DNA from: Rhodamnia argentea
Lineage: Eukaryota; Streptophyta; Magnoliopsida; Myrtales; Myrtaceae
Length of the DNA: 64,000 bases
Direction: 5' to 3'
NCBI RefSeq assembly: GCF_020921035.1
Contig: NC_063154.1
Location: 15,473,861-15,537,860 of the forward strand
Below the pieces are notes generated by a model that was given only the letters and a program-made list of their open reading frames with translations, was not told where the DNA came from and did not search any database. Positions 23,506-35,231 of the stretch are shown here, in pieces. Made by a program: the position numbers and the translations under genes. Each line of letters starts with the position of its first letter. Within the stretch, counting starts at the first letter, position 1.

Positions 23506-24817
23506 ATGAAGGTCGAATTACAGTCCAGGAAACTGGTCTAGCCATCGGATCCGACGCCGGATCATTGCCGAAAGCTCGGCCTGTCCTTCATCGATGACCT
23601 TTCATTTTCTAATTATGTTGGGGTCGTTTTCTGCTATCGATCTCGCGAAAGAAGGCACGAGATCAATACTCTTCACAGGCCTCGCCGCTTGGAGGAGTCG
23701 CTTTCCGAAACGCTTACCCTTTTTTACCCTCTAGCCGGCCGGTACGTCGAAGACGGGCTCTTCATCGACTGCAACCACCAAGGTGTAGAATTGATACAAG
23801 CCAAAGTGGATGGCACTCTAGATCAGCTCCTCCAGGGAGATGTTTACCGCGACCTTCTCAGCTGCCTGTCAACATTCCCGCCGCAAGCAGCAAACAGTCC
23901 ACTGGTCGTAGTTCAAGCGAACAGCTTCGACTGCGGCGGATTAGCAATTGGCCTGCGCGTTTCTCACAAGATAGGCGACATGTACACCATGGCCATGTTC
24001 ATGAACTCATGGGCCGCTGCATGTCGGAGCGGAATCCACGATGTAATCCCGCCAAACTTCGAGCTGCCATCTCTATTCCCGGCAAATGAACCCGCATTCA
24101 GCCCAATGCCTGCATTCCCCCTCCGGAAAAAAGTTTGCACTGGCTAGACTGGAATTCAGCGGCCTAGCCTTGTCGAGACTGAAAGCTGCTTCCGATGCTT
24201 CCAACTCACGGGTGGAAATCGCATCTGCGCTGATATGTAAGGCTCTTATCAGCATTGATCGTGCCACGAAAGGCCTGCCGAGGCCTTCCGTGTTTGTCAC
24301 CTAGATCAACTTGCGTGAGAGATTACAATTAAAGATCCCGGCGAACGCATGCGGCAACTTCTTTGCTCACATAATCACTCCATTTGCTGTAGAAAAGAGC
24401 GAGCCCACTTTCGATGCAATACTGCATCTGATAGGCGACGTGCATAGGAATGCGAAATCGAAGTACGCGGCAGTCGCAGATGCAAGCGAGTTGCGCTCGA
24501 TGGTGGCTGATTCATGGCGAGATTACGTCAGTATATGGGGAAGAGAAGAAGCAAACCTGATTCTGATCAGTAGCTGGTGTAGATTCCCATTATACGACAG
24601 TGATTTTGGCTGGGGGACACCTGACTTGGTAAGCAAAACAAGCCCTCCTATGAGGTTAGTTTTTCTTATGGATAGTCCAGTTGATGGTGGAATTGATGCT
24701 TGGATTACTCTAAACCAAGATGAGATGATTCTTTTCAAGCAAGATCCTGAGATTGTGGCTTGTACTTCCAAGCTACTACTTCCTAGAAGTGCTCCTAATG
24801 GAAAAACCACCGAATAA
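23506..24817 (+). pseudogene. BAHD acyltransferase with two stops and a frameshift
   Basis: Full-length copy of the BAHD type seen at 40.4 kb, close to the 27.8-kb gene. It starts MKVELQSRKLV, but codon 12 is TAG (23539-23541) where the intact copies have AAG. HKIGD and MYTMAMFMNSW are preserved. An extra A in the run after ccg at about 24126 shifts the frame. A second stop, TAG at 24302-24304, replaces TCG after FVT. The remainder (from about 24311) keeps DFGWG and GGIDAW. The 3' end differs from the intact genes: a 14-bp insertion after the codons for CTS bypasses the normal stop and adds KLLLPRSAPNGKTTE. The 40.4-kb copy shares this tail. Confidence 0.93.
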
Positions 24818-25011
24818 AAGTAAGTGTTTGCTCCCTCGTGCATGTTCACATCCAAATTTCACCAATTAATTTTCTTTTCTCTGTCTTTTTATCATGTTTT
24901 GACCTTTTTAGAGATCCAAAGTAATGCCTGCCGTTATTCAAAAAGTGACTCCATGAGTTAATTGTAGTTTTCACACATATATCTCAAAATCAGTTTCTAT
25001 ATTCAACGCAC

Positions 25012-26965
25012 AGTCCGGTTCATTTCAGCTCATTCATCATCCTAAAAGCTTGTCAGAAGCTGCTCCATAGGGCCTTCCGAGCCTTGTGACCACTCTCCTC
25101 CCTCGTCTGACCGGGTCATTATAAGCCCACTAGCTTTCGAGTGGTTTGTCCCCAAACCACACACCTACTAGAGGGGGTCCCACATAGATATTATATTGTG
25201 GCATTCTTGGATTAGTTTACTCGAGTATTGTCTGCTTTTGGCTCATCTAATACCAAGCCTCATGGTTTTGTCATTTAACATAAAAGTAAACACTTTCCCA
25301 AAAGGTTACTTATCCTAATAGTACTCTAGCCTGAGTGCGCTTAATTTTGGAGTTCCAAAGCATAGCTTGTAGTTATGTCAAACGGCGTCTCCATGAGTTA
25401 TTTTCAATTTTCACATATATATCTCATAGTCGCACTCCCTTTGTTTAATGCATTCCTACCCCCTTCGTCATCCTAAAAGCCTATCAGAAATCGCTCCTTG
25501 TCCAAGCCCTCCAGCCTTAGCCACCACTCATAACTGGATCATTATCATTAGGGTGAGCATTGTTCAAAGGTAGAATTGAGAGCCATAAAATTGAACTAGT
25601 GGAAACAAGTTTAATTTCGGGTTCTATGGTATGCATATTAAGTTATAGATTCCAAAAATTGAGAAACCGGGTTCGAAATGTGGGTTCCGGGTTCAGAATC
25701 CGAAACTAGAACTTTGCACAAGTCTTTATATTTTTATTGTTCTATGTCTTCACATAATCCAGTGATATTCTACAAAGATCAATGATGAAGGTGTAATCTT
25801 GAACCAATAGTCTAATATTTCATTTTTGAAGATATCCATGATTGAGACTTTTACTTTGTAAATATTTAATATTTTTGGTGTGTCCAAATATGAGTTATGG
25901 TCATTGTATTATAGCTGAAAATTGTGGTCATTAGAAAAAAATGATTCACTGCAAACGTTCATTTAAAAATATAGATGGAGCGTGAATAGGCCCTATAACC
26001 GACCTTGGAACCTATCACAAAGTAGGTTTTAGATTTCAGTGCATTTAGGTTAGGTTCGGATTTCAAAAATTAAAGATTCCGATCGGTAGGTTTGAGGTAT
26101 TAGTTGGAACCTGGAAAGAAACCGCTCACCCCTAATTATCACCCAAACCATTAACTAAATAGCCCATGGTTACACGTGACCACTTGATTAATCAAGTAAC
26201 GAACAACTGCGCATTAGAATCCCCATGTTTAGAGTATAAAATTGTCAGCCAATATTAAATTATGCCAAACGAATTGGCGGTTCGAGAGAATTAATTATAG
26301 TTAATGTGACGCACATTGGATTATAATACTACTTAATTTGAAGCACATCGAATTATGGAACTGCCATTTTCACATGCAATGCGAAACTTGACATACTAGC
26401 TGGAAACTACTTAAATCTCTTTTCATCTCTTCACCTAAATTACCTCGAAACCAGTTTGTCATAATAGTTGGAACTAACAGTAAAGGTGCGTTTATTTCGC
26501 AAAAAATGAGTGATTTGGAAAACATTCTCCGGAAAATGATTGCTTACATCGTTTAGAAAAATTAGTCAACGGAACGTGTTTCCATCATCAATAATAGTCT
26601 AAGCAATTAATTTTTGCTCATTGTCCCCGAAGCGAGTGAACCCTAAATGAATCCGTAGTCATCATTTGGCATTTGAGAGTGAAAAACCGCAATTAACCGC
26701 CACTCTCCATTACTTTGCGCTATCTAAGTGCGGTTAATCAATTGTCAAACGAAAACAAAGTAGATTATGCAATTGCATGGTATCACGAGGAAACTATTTA
26801 TCATTTTGAAAATTTCTATTGGGCATCGCCGGTCCAATCTAAAGTTAATGACATGAGCGGGACGTCTCTTGTATAGGATTGCGACTTGTTATGTAACTAC
26901 TCTGGGCAGCACCCTTGGTTGCTTTAAGAATTAAAGAGAAAAAGCAAAAGGTTAAATCTCAAATA
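25012..26965. repeat. Spacer S2, copy 2 (segmental duplication)
   Basis: Same content as 20025-22020. Its end jumps from aaatctcaaatag directly into cttcattagctcattc at 26968, a deletion of about 700 bp relative to copy 1, where these two phrases lie near 22000 and 22692. Confidence 0.92.
25549..26134. mobile_element. hAT-type MITE in S2, copy 2
   Basis: 586-bp orthologous-position copy of the element at 20559-21146: same TAGGG start, same cacccctA end, same attatcat/attatcac flanks. It was copied with the segment rather than transposed. Confidence 0.8.
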
Positions 26966-26999
26966 GCTTCATTAGCTCATTCATTGCGACACTACGGGT

Positions 27000-27555
27000 C
27001 TCTTTGATAACGTTTCTTATTCTCTACTTTTATGTTTTTTGGTTCCTCAGAACAGAAAAAGAACATAAATACGTTTGTGCACGCTAATTGGTTTTTGTTC
27101 CCACGAATAAGAAACAAGAATTACAAAAAAAAAGTAGCTTCTTTTTTCTCGAAAAAAAAAAAGAAAAATAATTTTATTTTAGAAAAACAAACTCAATGTA
27201 ACTTAATACTTATCTTTACAACTACAAGTCCATTACCGGTCTCCGGTCGCCATCGCCAATCATCGTTGCTGAGCTCCAGTTGCCACCATCGCCACCGCAG
27301 CCACTAGTCACCAATAGCGGCCGTCACTCCCCGCCACTTCCATTGGTATTTTTATAATTAAATAATATGAGAATAAAAAATTTTAAGGTCATACCAAACG
27401 CATTTCTATCCTTTTTCTGTTTTGGGAATAAAATTTTTGTGAAGTTATCAAATGCATTTTTCTGTTTAGAAACAATTCTCTAGAACAAAATCGGAAAAAA
27501 TTATTTCCACTCATAAATTATTTTTTAGAACAGAAACTTTACCCTGTGCACCCTT
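27000..27555. mobile_element. MITE-like TIR element before the 27.8-kb BAHD gene
   Basis: Counterpart of 22730-23275 (gtctctttgataacgtttct at the left, acagaaactttaccctgtg at the right). It lies 240-800 bp upstream of the start codon, so it forms part of the promoter region. The 49.6-kb gene retains only its right end. Confidence 0.55.
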
Positions 27556-27798
27556 ATACAGCCTGTGATAAAGGTGTCCGACCCACCACAGACAGGCCCA
27601 TGCACGCCCCCGACATTATTGTGATGCTTATGCACCGAAAGATGTCCACAACACAGTCGATGAGACATCACACATTTCCTCCACCAATAATGCAGACTTG
27701 TTATCTCTCCTTTTCTGGTTTATCACCTTAAGATGGGCATGAAGTTGATCTGTTGAAACACTCAAACGAGGACGGAAGAGATCGACAGTGTATCAAAC

Positions 27799-29088
27799 AT
27801 GAAGGTCGAATTACAGTCCAGGAAACTGGTCAAGCCATCGGATCCGACGCCGGATCATTGCCGAAAGCTCGGCCTGTCCTTCATCGATGACCTTTTGTTT
27901 TCTAAGTATGTTGGCGTCGTCTTCTACTATCGAGCTCGCGAAAGCACGCACAAGATTGATACTCGTCAGAGGCTTCGCCGCTTGGAGGAGTCGCTTTCCC
28001 ATACCCTTACCCTTTTTTACCCTCTAGCCGGTCGGTACGTCGAGGACGGGCTCTTCATCGACTGCAACGACCAAGGGGTAGAATTTGTACAAGCCAAAGT
28101 GGATGGGACTCTGGATCAGCTCCTCCAGGGAGATCTTGACCGTGACCTTCTCAGTTGCTTGTCAAAGTTCCCGCCGCCAGCAGCAAACAATCCATTGGCC
28201 GTAGTTCAAGCGAACGGCTTCAATTGCGGCGGATTAGCAATCAGCCTGCGCTTTTCTCACAAGATAGGCGACATGTACACCATGGCCACGTTCATGAACT
28301 CGTGGGCCACCGCATGCCGGAGCGGAATCCAGAAAGTAGCCGCACCGAATTTCGAGCTGCCGTCTCTATTCCCAGCGAAAGAATCTGCGTTCAGACAATG
28401 GCCCGCACTCCCCGTCCAGGAAAAGTTCGTGCTCGCTAGACTCGAATTCAGCGGCCTAGCCTTGTCGAGACTGAAGGCTGCTTCCAACTCATCGGATTCA
28501 ACAGCTACTAACCGCCAGAGGTCACGCGTGGAAATCATGTCTGCGCTGATCTGTAAGGCTCTCATCAGTATGGATCGCGCAACAAAAGGCCTGCCGAGGC
28601 CTGCCCTCTTCTCCATCCCGATGAATTTGCGCGAGAGAGTACAATTAAAGATCCCGGCAAACGCGTGCGGCAACTTCTTTGCTCAAATAATCACTCCATT
28701 TGCTGTAGAAGAGACCGAGCCCACTTTCGATGGAATACTGAATCTGATCGGCGAGGCGAATAGGAACGCGAAATCAAAGTACGCCGCGATCACAGGCGCA
28801 AGCGCGTTGCGCTCGATGGTGGTGGATTCGTGGCGAGATTTTCTCAATATATTGGGCAGAGATGAAGCAAACGTGATTCTAGTCAGTAGCTGGTGCAGAT
28901 TCCCACTCTACGACAGTGATTTTGGGTGGGGGAAGCCAGACTTGGTGAGCACCGCAAGCCCTTCTATGAGGTCAGTTGTTCTTCTGGATAGTCTAGATGA
29001 TGGTGGAATTGATGCTTGGATTACTCTAAACCAAGAGGACATGGTTCTCTTCAAGCAGGATCCTGACATTGTGGCTTGTACTTCTTAG
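27799..29088 (+). CDS. BAHD acyltransferase, vinorine-synthase-like
   Basis: Intact single-exon gene for a 429-residue BAHD acyl-CoA-dependent acyltransferase. HxxxD is HKIGD at residues 154-158, in FSHKIGDMYTMATFMNSW. DFGWG is at residues 374-378 and the C-terminus is FKQDPDIVACTS. The start is MKVELQSRK, preceded by gtatcaaac exactly as in the 23.5, 40.4 and 49.6-kb loci. The nearest relative is the 49.6-kb gene (about 36 differences in 429 residues by my count). It lies head-to-tail after the dead 23.5-kb copy. The region around 27.2-27.8 kb contains a MITE but no convincing TATA box. Product likely cytosolic; acceptor substrate unknown. Confidence 0.95.
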   Translation: MKVELQSRKLVKPSDPTPDHCRKLGLSFIDDLLFSKYVGVVFYYRARESTHKIDTRQRLRRLEESLSHTLTLFYPLAGRYVEDGLFIDCNDQGVEFVQAKVDGTLDQLLQGDLDRDLLSCLSKFPPPAANNPLAVVQANGFNCGGLAISLRFSHKIGDMYTMATFMNSWATACRSGIQKVAAPNFELPSLFPAKESAFRQWPALPVQEKFVLARLEFSGLALSRLKAASNSSDSTATNRQRSRVEIMSALICKALISMDRATKGLPRPALFSIPMNLRERVQLKIPANACGNFFAQIITPFAVEETEPTFDGILNLIGEANRNAKSKYAAITGASALRSMVVDSWRDFLNILGRDEANVILVSSWCRFPLYDSDFGWGKPDLVSTASPSMRSVVLLDSLDDGGIDAWITLNQEDMVLFKQDPDIVACTS

Positions 29089-29499
29089 GAATTTTTTGTA
29101 AAATTTTTGAGTATTTCTGAGTTTGCATAACATACCCTTATTATGTCGGTATAAACTCATGGTTTGTAGCACAAGAGAACACTTATGGAGTAAAATTTCT
29201 GCTCTAGAAGTGCTTCTGAAGCAAAAATCCGTTTGGTTATGCAATTTCGTTTTTCTACTTATTAAGCATTTTTTTTTTTCCAAAAAGAGTTTTGGAGCCA
29301 TTTGAAGAAGTAAAAATTATTTACTTGAAGTCAACTTCTGCTCAGAAAAAGAAGTTGATTTTTAGAGCAAAAGTGTTACCATGTGCGCAACTTTCGTTAT
29401 GAATTTTGAATATTTTATTGGTTTCAATGTAACTTAAAAAAAAAATTGGCCATTTCCAAAATATCATGGACATTGGACAATAGTAGAAAATACTTCATC
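29089..29499. repeat. 3' flank shared with the 49.6-kb gene
   Basis: Matches 50888-51318 (gagtatttctgagtttgcataac, then gtataaactcatggtttgtag). It contains short self-complementary stretches of the tctgctctagaagtgcttctg type, possibly an old MITE. It is interrupted at 29500 by the gypsy-type solo LTR. Confidence 0.7.
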
Positions 29500-32438
29500 T
29501 GTGACGCCCGGGAAATTTGGACTATGTAAATTTGCCCGAATTCAATAAAAAGAAGAAATTGAATTTTAGTCGGTGCAAATTTTTGGGATCGCAAGGATAT
29601 AAGTGACGATTTTTGGACGAGTCTCGAAATGTCGTTCGATTTCGATTTGGTCTCAAAATCGCAGTTGCCGCAACTTAGGATTTTTAATCCTCGCACCTAA
29701 AACTTTTTCCGGACCGAACCTAGCCCGTAGAAATCCAAATTTTACTCCCAATCGGTTGAGCCAAAAATCCGATCAGTCCCAATTTATTGAATTACTCTTC
29801 TGCCCCTCTCAATAATGCACATAATGCCAAAACAATTTAAATCCATGGTGGGCCGCACTTGCCATTAATTCCCCCACCAACTAGTCACCCTCAAGTCAAC
29901 TCACACACACTCTCTCTTCCTTTTTCTCTCTCTCTCCTCCCTCCCTCTCTTCTCACGCCCGACCCCTCTCTTCCTCCTCTTCCTTTTCTTCTTCTTCTTC
30001 TTCTTCTTTTGCGAGCAAAACCCCGCTCCCTTCACTGTTCATCTTCTTCCCTCAACTTCACCTTCTCCTTTTTAATTTTTCCTGCAACTTGAGCGACCAC
30101 CACGCCATCCCGACCGCCGCTTCACCTCCTCCGTCATCGGTCGCCGCTCGTTGAGCTCGGCCATCGTGAGTCGCAAGGACCCGCATTCCCGGCGTCCGAG
30201 GCCGTAGTTCGCCGCCTCGTCACTCTCGTCTCTCTCCCGAGCCAACCTCCACCCGCCTCCAGTCGAGCCACCTCCGTCGTCCGTCACTCCCCGAGCCAGC
30301 CGCCACCGTACCGCCTCGCCACCGCCGCACCACCGCACCTCGGCCACTCGTCATCGCGTCACTGCCTCAAGCTGCGAAATCCGAGGACCCGAGACCTCAC
30401 CCAACGCCGACCGAGCCCCCTCACCTCGGCCTCCTTTGTTTCTCGCCCGAGACCCACTAGATCTGGGTGTTCCGACCGCCGGAATCGCAGCCCCGCCGTC
30501 TTCCCGAGAGCGTGGAGCCAAGATTTTCCGTTCGGGTGAACAGTGCCATGAACAGTGTTCGGGGTGAACAGTGTTTCGTGAACAGTATGGGTGAACAGTG
30601 ATCGGTGAACAGTGCTTGTGAATAGTAACCGGGGTGAATAGTGCCGCCGGCCAGCCGTGAACAGTAACTCCGCGGTGAACAGTAATTTTCGACACCGGTC
30701 TCAAAGTTTGTGCCGAGGAATTTTCAAGGATCGCCAATAATCGTCGCGGGCTGGGCCGAGTTCGTGTCACCGCCGCTCGAGTTGAGACCGCCCGAGCTAG
30801 TTAAAATTGTGAGTTGACCCTAATCCTTGGTTAGGGCGCTAATTGCGCCTAGAATTAGTTAGCTAGTCGGTAGGGCATTTTGGTAGATTTGATTATGGTC
30901 GGATTAGTTAGAAACTCGGTTTAGGGTAAATGACCATAATCGATTAAATTAGAATTGTCTGTGGCTAATTGTTGTTAAATGAATTTGATTGTTTGTTGTG
31001 ATTTGATCGCAAGCGAGCGATAGGTTAAGGACGAGCGATCGATTGGCGACTATAAATCAAATTAGCTAATTAATGACTCTAGTACGAAATTGAGCCTTTA
31101 TGTGGCCTAATTGAATTGATGACTTTGTTTGGGTGGATTGCCTGTTGAAATGTTGATTTGAGTACCCTAAATGCTCGTTGAGTGAATTGGTGTTTGTTTG
31201 GGAATTAATTGTCCCGTGTGCCTTTGCGGCGTCTATTTGGTAGTCTGCATATGCATATGATCGTGTGCAAAATCAAAAACATATTTTAGCATGAAAATGG
31301 CCTTGGGCCGAGTCTTTGAGCACGTTGTGTGAGCATCCGGCCTAAATCAAAGAGAATAAATTAATGGATGTGTCGGGTGTGCTGTATGGTCATATGAAGG
31401 AACGATGATGGGTTTTCTTGGCAAGTTCGATCTGTACACATAGTACACACCGTACCATTTTTATGGAACCACACGACTTGCCGGAAGCACGATAATTCAT
31501 GCCCCGTATGGTACGTACGGTTTTAAGGTATTATCGGATGCCGGTCGCAGCTTGTGATGGACCGAAGCCTCGTATATGGATGCCTACTTGCCGTGCCGTG
31601 CATAGTGCAATGGATACACCGCTTGTAGTAGTCGTTGCCGAGAGGGAAAAGGAACGTAGCCCGGTCTTGCCGAAAGAATGCGGGATCGCATTAATTGTGA
31701 GAGTCGATCACGCCGGTCGCGTGGATCCTCATCACTGTGGCGCCAAGGGCCCGATCATCGTTAATAAATGGACTTGTGTGGTGTCCAGTGCATACTTGTG
31801 AGTGTGATGCGTGTTCGGTTGGTTGTCCGATATGGTTGTTGAGTGGAGTCAAGCATTGCATTATATGTGGTGAAGATTTGGTGAGTATGCATGTGGGTGA
31901 TTATTGCCATGTGATATGATGGCTGGATATATGTCTATATCGTGATTTTTATAATCCTTGTGTTTAGGAGGTTCTTGTGAATTAGTGTCCTAACCGAGCT
32001 TAGGCTTGATTCACTGAGATTTATATCTCACTCCGTTGTGGGAACCACTTTCGGGTCCCAAGTGATGGAGCTTTGCGGATACCAAGGCCAGGTTGAGGGT
32101 AGTCTTTTGGAGTAGATGAGAAGTTAACCTTATCCGACCTAGTAACCTTTTGAGGTCTTAGTGAGCCGCCCCAAAGTATGGGGTTGTATATATTTCTATA
32201 GCTTAATAGGGTTAAGACTCATTGCCGTCTTATAACCTGTACATGTTACCTTTTGATTATTTGTCTTGGTATATATCTTCTGCTATGCTATCCCTGTTTG
32301 TCTATATGTTGTCGGGGAGTAAACCGTTTCCGCATGCGTATATAATTAAAAGGTCGATAACGCGCCTGGGACGTTATCCTTCGTAACCTCGTGGCGATTT
32401 GGTAGGGATGTCGCGAGCTCGAGAGTCGGGGCATGACA
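29500..32438 (+). mobile_element. 2.9-kb gypsy-type solo LTR
   Basis: Begins TGTGACGCCCGGG and ends GGGGCATGACA, the paired termini usual for large plant gypsy-type LTRs. It is flanked by perfect 5-bp repeats TCATC (29495-29499 and 32439-32443). The paralogous uninterrupted site is at about 51300-51330, where tacttcatcttttatcgagc is continuous, so the ends are certain. No second LTR, primer site or pol is present: 2939 bp is one LTR. The interior has a CT-rich leader (29890-30010), a GC-rich zone (30070-30520) and ten TGAAYAGT motifs (30535-30685). Confidence 0.85.
30535..30685. repeat. Cluster of ten TGAACAGT/TGAATAGT motifs
   Basis: Ten irregularly spaced copies of the octamer TGAAYAGT, mostly as ggtgaacagtg, within 150 bp inside the large solo LTR. 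All are in the same orientation. Confidence 0.85.
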
Positions 32439-32443
32439 TCATC

Positions 32444-33493
32444 TTTTATCGAGCAAGCATTTATCTTCCATCATATATGTAACATACAAGGAGCCGATGT
32501 GAGTCTCTCTATAATAAGGGTGCATTCTGAGGTGTGAAGTGAGAGTAGCTCTTTTGAAGGATACTCTCCGACCTGTCGAGGTGAAATGCGTAAGAAGGGA
32601 TTGAAGCACAGTGGTAGGCTTCCCATGGAGAAACTCGAAATTTGCAAGAATCTCATTTTTTGGTAGTACGAAGGGGGAATCGGCCTAAAAATTCGATAAG
32701 GAACCGCCGATATCCATCACGGGGTAAACCACCTCTATCTCGAGTTACCGTCGCATCAAGAGGAAAGCCGGTCCTCTCATTTCAACATAGGTTGGTCACA
32801 CTTCCCTTTATGCCTGTTTTGTAATTGTTTTTTGAAAAACCGAAATGTAATGCATGCTTTAACAAGTTGAACATTTTAGCACCTTTTTCCCGACTTAAAT
32901 TGTTCCCTCGCAATAAGCATATGGAGCAATTAAAAGAAATGAAAAGAAGCCGCAATTTTTTTTGTTTTTTCGGAATAATTGGCGATACATTGAAATTCAT
33001 ATGAAAATTTTTTTTCACTTGAAATAGGGTAGATTTTGCCACAATGATGAGCATATCATTCTAAATGCACGCAAAAGTTTCAAAAGAAACGATGAAGACA
33101 AAGGGATGAGAAATATCTTTTGACATACCTTCTTATTATCCTTTCATCTTGTTTCAAGTCACCAAACATCGTATTGGTACACACGTACGATCGTTTCCTA
33201 GTAATTTATTCAAGTTGTTCCGAGATCCCCACAATTCTCTCTCCATGTCTCTTACTTTGATTTGTTTTCCCTTTTCTTTCTGAAAACAAGCTTTTTCGTT
33301 CATTAACGAGCACTATTACAACATAACATACGAGTTTCTCAACATAAAATATTCCGAAAAGGCTGATGAGGCGGTGAAGCTAACTAGTTAGATGGAAGGA
33401 CAATCCGGAGGTGGGCTTTGGCGACCCAATCTGAAGTTTGAATGGATTCACGAGGGCAATGGGCAACATTGGCGGTTTTCAACTAGGCCAAAC
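32444..33493. repeat. Spacer S1, copy 2, left part
   Basis: Follows the solo LTR. From 32516 it matches 17270-18238. At 33493 it is split by a second solo LTR and resumes at 34201 (caacaatcccgacgttcttc, compare 18238). Confidence 0.9.
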
Positions 33494-34200
33494 TGTTAGA
33501 ATATGTCTCGAGTTTAAGCCCGCGAATGAAACTTGATCTAAGATGAATTTTAATTGACGTGGATATTCGAAGTGTTTAGAAAAGAAACATACTCTTTGCT
33601 ATTGAAGTCGGTAAATGAAGAAAAAAAGAAGAAAAGGAGATTAAAATTCAAATATCCACTATCCTCATCAACAAGGGAAAAGTCCAAGATACAGTTGGTT
33701 GACCGTATCCCACGAATTTCCTATCCAAGTGGAAGTCAGTCTCGTTATCCTTTTGGGCAAAATATATATAGCCGCGGGTCTTGGCCATTGTGGAAGGCGT
33801 GCAATACACGTGCTGATTGAAGCGCCGTCTGTTTGTTGAGTGCTTGGCAAGGTTTTCTTCGTAGAATTTATTCATGGAATTACATCAAGAATTCAAGTAT
33901 CAAAACCAATTAAATCTTGTGAGTTTAAGATTTGTTTTAATTCTTTTATGAGATTGAGAGATTATTTAGCTAGAAATTGAGGGCTAAACACCGTGTGCAT
34001 TTTTTAATGTAATTGAGGCTGGAAATACTAAGAGTATTTGAGTTGTCTGTAATCTCCGTGTATCGCTTCTTCTATAGTGGAATTCGTTGATGCTCTCCCC
34101 GTAAACGTAAGTCTCTACGATCGCATCGCTTACATCCGGGGTCCGATTTATTTTCTTATTTTGTCTATTTTATCGTTTGATCGCTTGGTTCCACATAACA
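33494..34200 (+). mobile_element. 707-bp solo LTR inserted in spacer S1
   Basis: Starts TGTTAGAATATG and ends CCACATAACA. The intact counterpart in S1 copy 1 reads ggccaaacaatcctgac (18231-18247). Here the left flank is ggccaaac and the right flank caacaatcccgac, consistent with a 5-bp duplication CAAAC with one A lost on the right. The interior has a decayed LTR-like 3' part (ctctccccgtaaacgtaagtc). No internal coding region remains. Probably copia, by style of termini. Confidence 0.78.
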
Positions 34201-34892
34201 CAACAATCCCGACGTTCTTCAATAATGGAACGCGCCGCCCGTGCGCTTGAATTTTTGCCCATGCTATGCGATAAGCTGTCATATTCAATGATAGAGCACA
34301 TATCACAGCTAGAAAATCACCCATCCACGTTAACATGAAAGCAACAGAAACGACATTATGGCCAAGCAAGTTGGCCGGCTCTTTTCTTTTCTAATACTCG
34401 ATTGTTCATAAGTGACCATTCATGTCTTGATCGAGGCAGCCGACATCGGTCTTTTTCTATCTTTGTATTGAACATTTTGAACTTGTAGCAGTGTGTTTTC
34501 AAGTTTTCAGATTCCCAAGCAATTGACTGGGGTTTAGTTAAGGCCTTAACTAAGGTTAGATTACCGAGATCCATAGTCCACACCTAAGGAAATTCACTGG
34601 CATTTTGATTTGAGTCATTCCAAAGCATGAGAAGAAAATGTAGCCCGATCACTTGTTGCGTCGGATAATCACGCAGCTCCCTCCAAACTACAAGTTCTGT
34701 CTTGAATTTTTCATTGGAGATGTCAATATCTGTTGGACAATAATTATAAAAATCAGTTTTAGCTTTATCCAGTGGGAATGGTTGGACTTTGATCGGATTG
34801 AAAAGATGGAACTTAGTTGAATGCAAGAACCTCTTAGGGTTGGCACCGACGTCGGGAGATATTCAACTTAAAATCTCATTATCCGTGTGAGT
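34201..34892. repeat. Spacer S1, copy 2, middle part
   Basis: Matches 18238-18790 with small indels (ctccctccaaactac at 34677 versus 18456; ggttggcaccgacgtcggg at 34838 versus 18752). It is interrupted at 34893 by the Mutator-like element. Confidence 0.88.
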
Positions 34893-34999
34893 GGGCTTTT
34901 TTTCAAATTGCATAAAAAAAATATTTACCAAATTAGATTTAAAAAAACATATTTACCGATTTTGGGTCCGCTCGGCATTATAAATGCCGAGCAAGACAA
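34893..34999 (+). repeat. Left terminal inverted repeat of the MULE
   Basis: Pairs with 39305-39410 read in reverse complement, with mismatches. Its inner end is a perfect 8-bp stem-loop, ctcggcat/atgccgag (34971-34991). Confidence 0.85.
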
Positions 35000-35091
35000 T
35001 GAGCAGAGAGCCACTGTCGCTCTCCGCTCGCTGATTCGGGGTCGGGCCCCTTCCCGTGCTAGCGCCTTTAATCAGGCGATGGCACACAACA

Positions 35092-35171
35092 TGAAAGGTG
35101 CTGCAGGCACTGCAGCACCTTTCACGAGCACTACAGAGCCTTCGGCTCTACTTAAAGCAAAGCCGAAGGCT
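35092..35171. repeat. Two perfect hairpins near the MULE left end
   Basis: Hairpin 1 has a 14-bp perfect stem (35092-35105 with 35111-35124) around the 5-base loop ggcac. Hairpin 2 has an 11-bp perfect stem, agccttcggct (35137-35147) with 35161-35171, around a 13-base loop. Both are GC-rich and perfect, unlike the decayed surroundings. Confidence 0.85.
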
Positions 35172-35231
35172 TTCCTCTCCGCTGAAGCCTCCCTCCTCTC
35201 CACATAAACCACCTCCTCAGAAGCCTGCTCC

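Noticed and set aside
30072-30770. GC-rich open frames on the - strand in the 2.9-kb solo LTR
   Set aside because: Low-complexity Arg/Gly/Pro-rich translation in LTR leader sequence; no domain and no splice structure.
35092-35171. Hairpins as a microRNA precursor
   Set aside because: Stems are only 11-14 bp, too short for a plant miRNA precursor, and they lie in a transposon arm.
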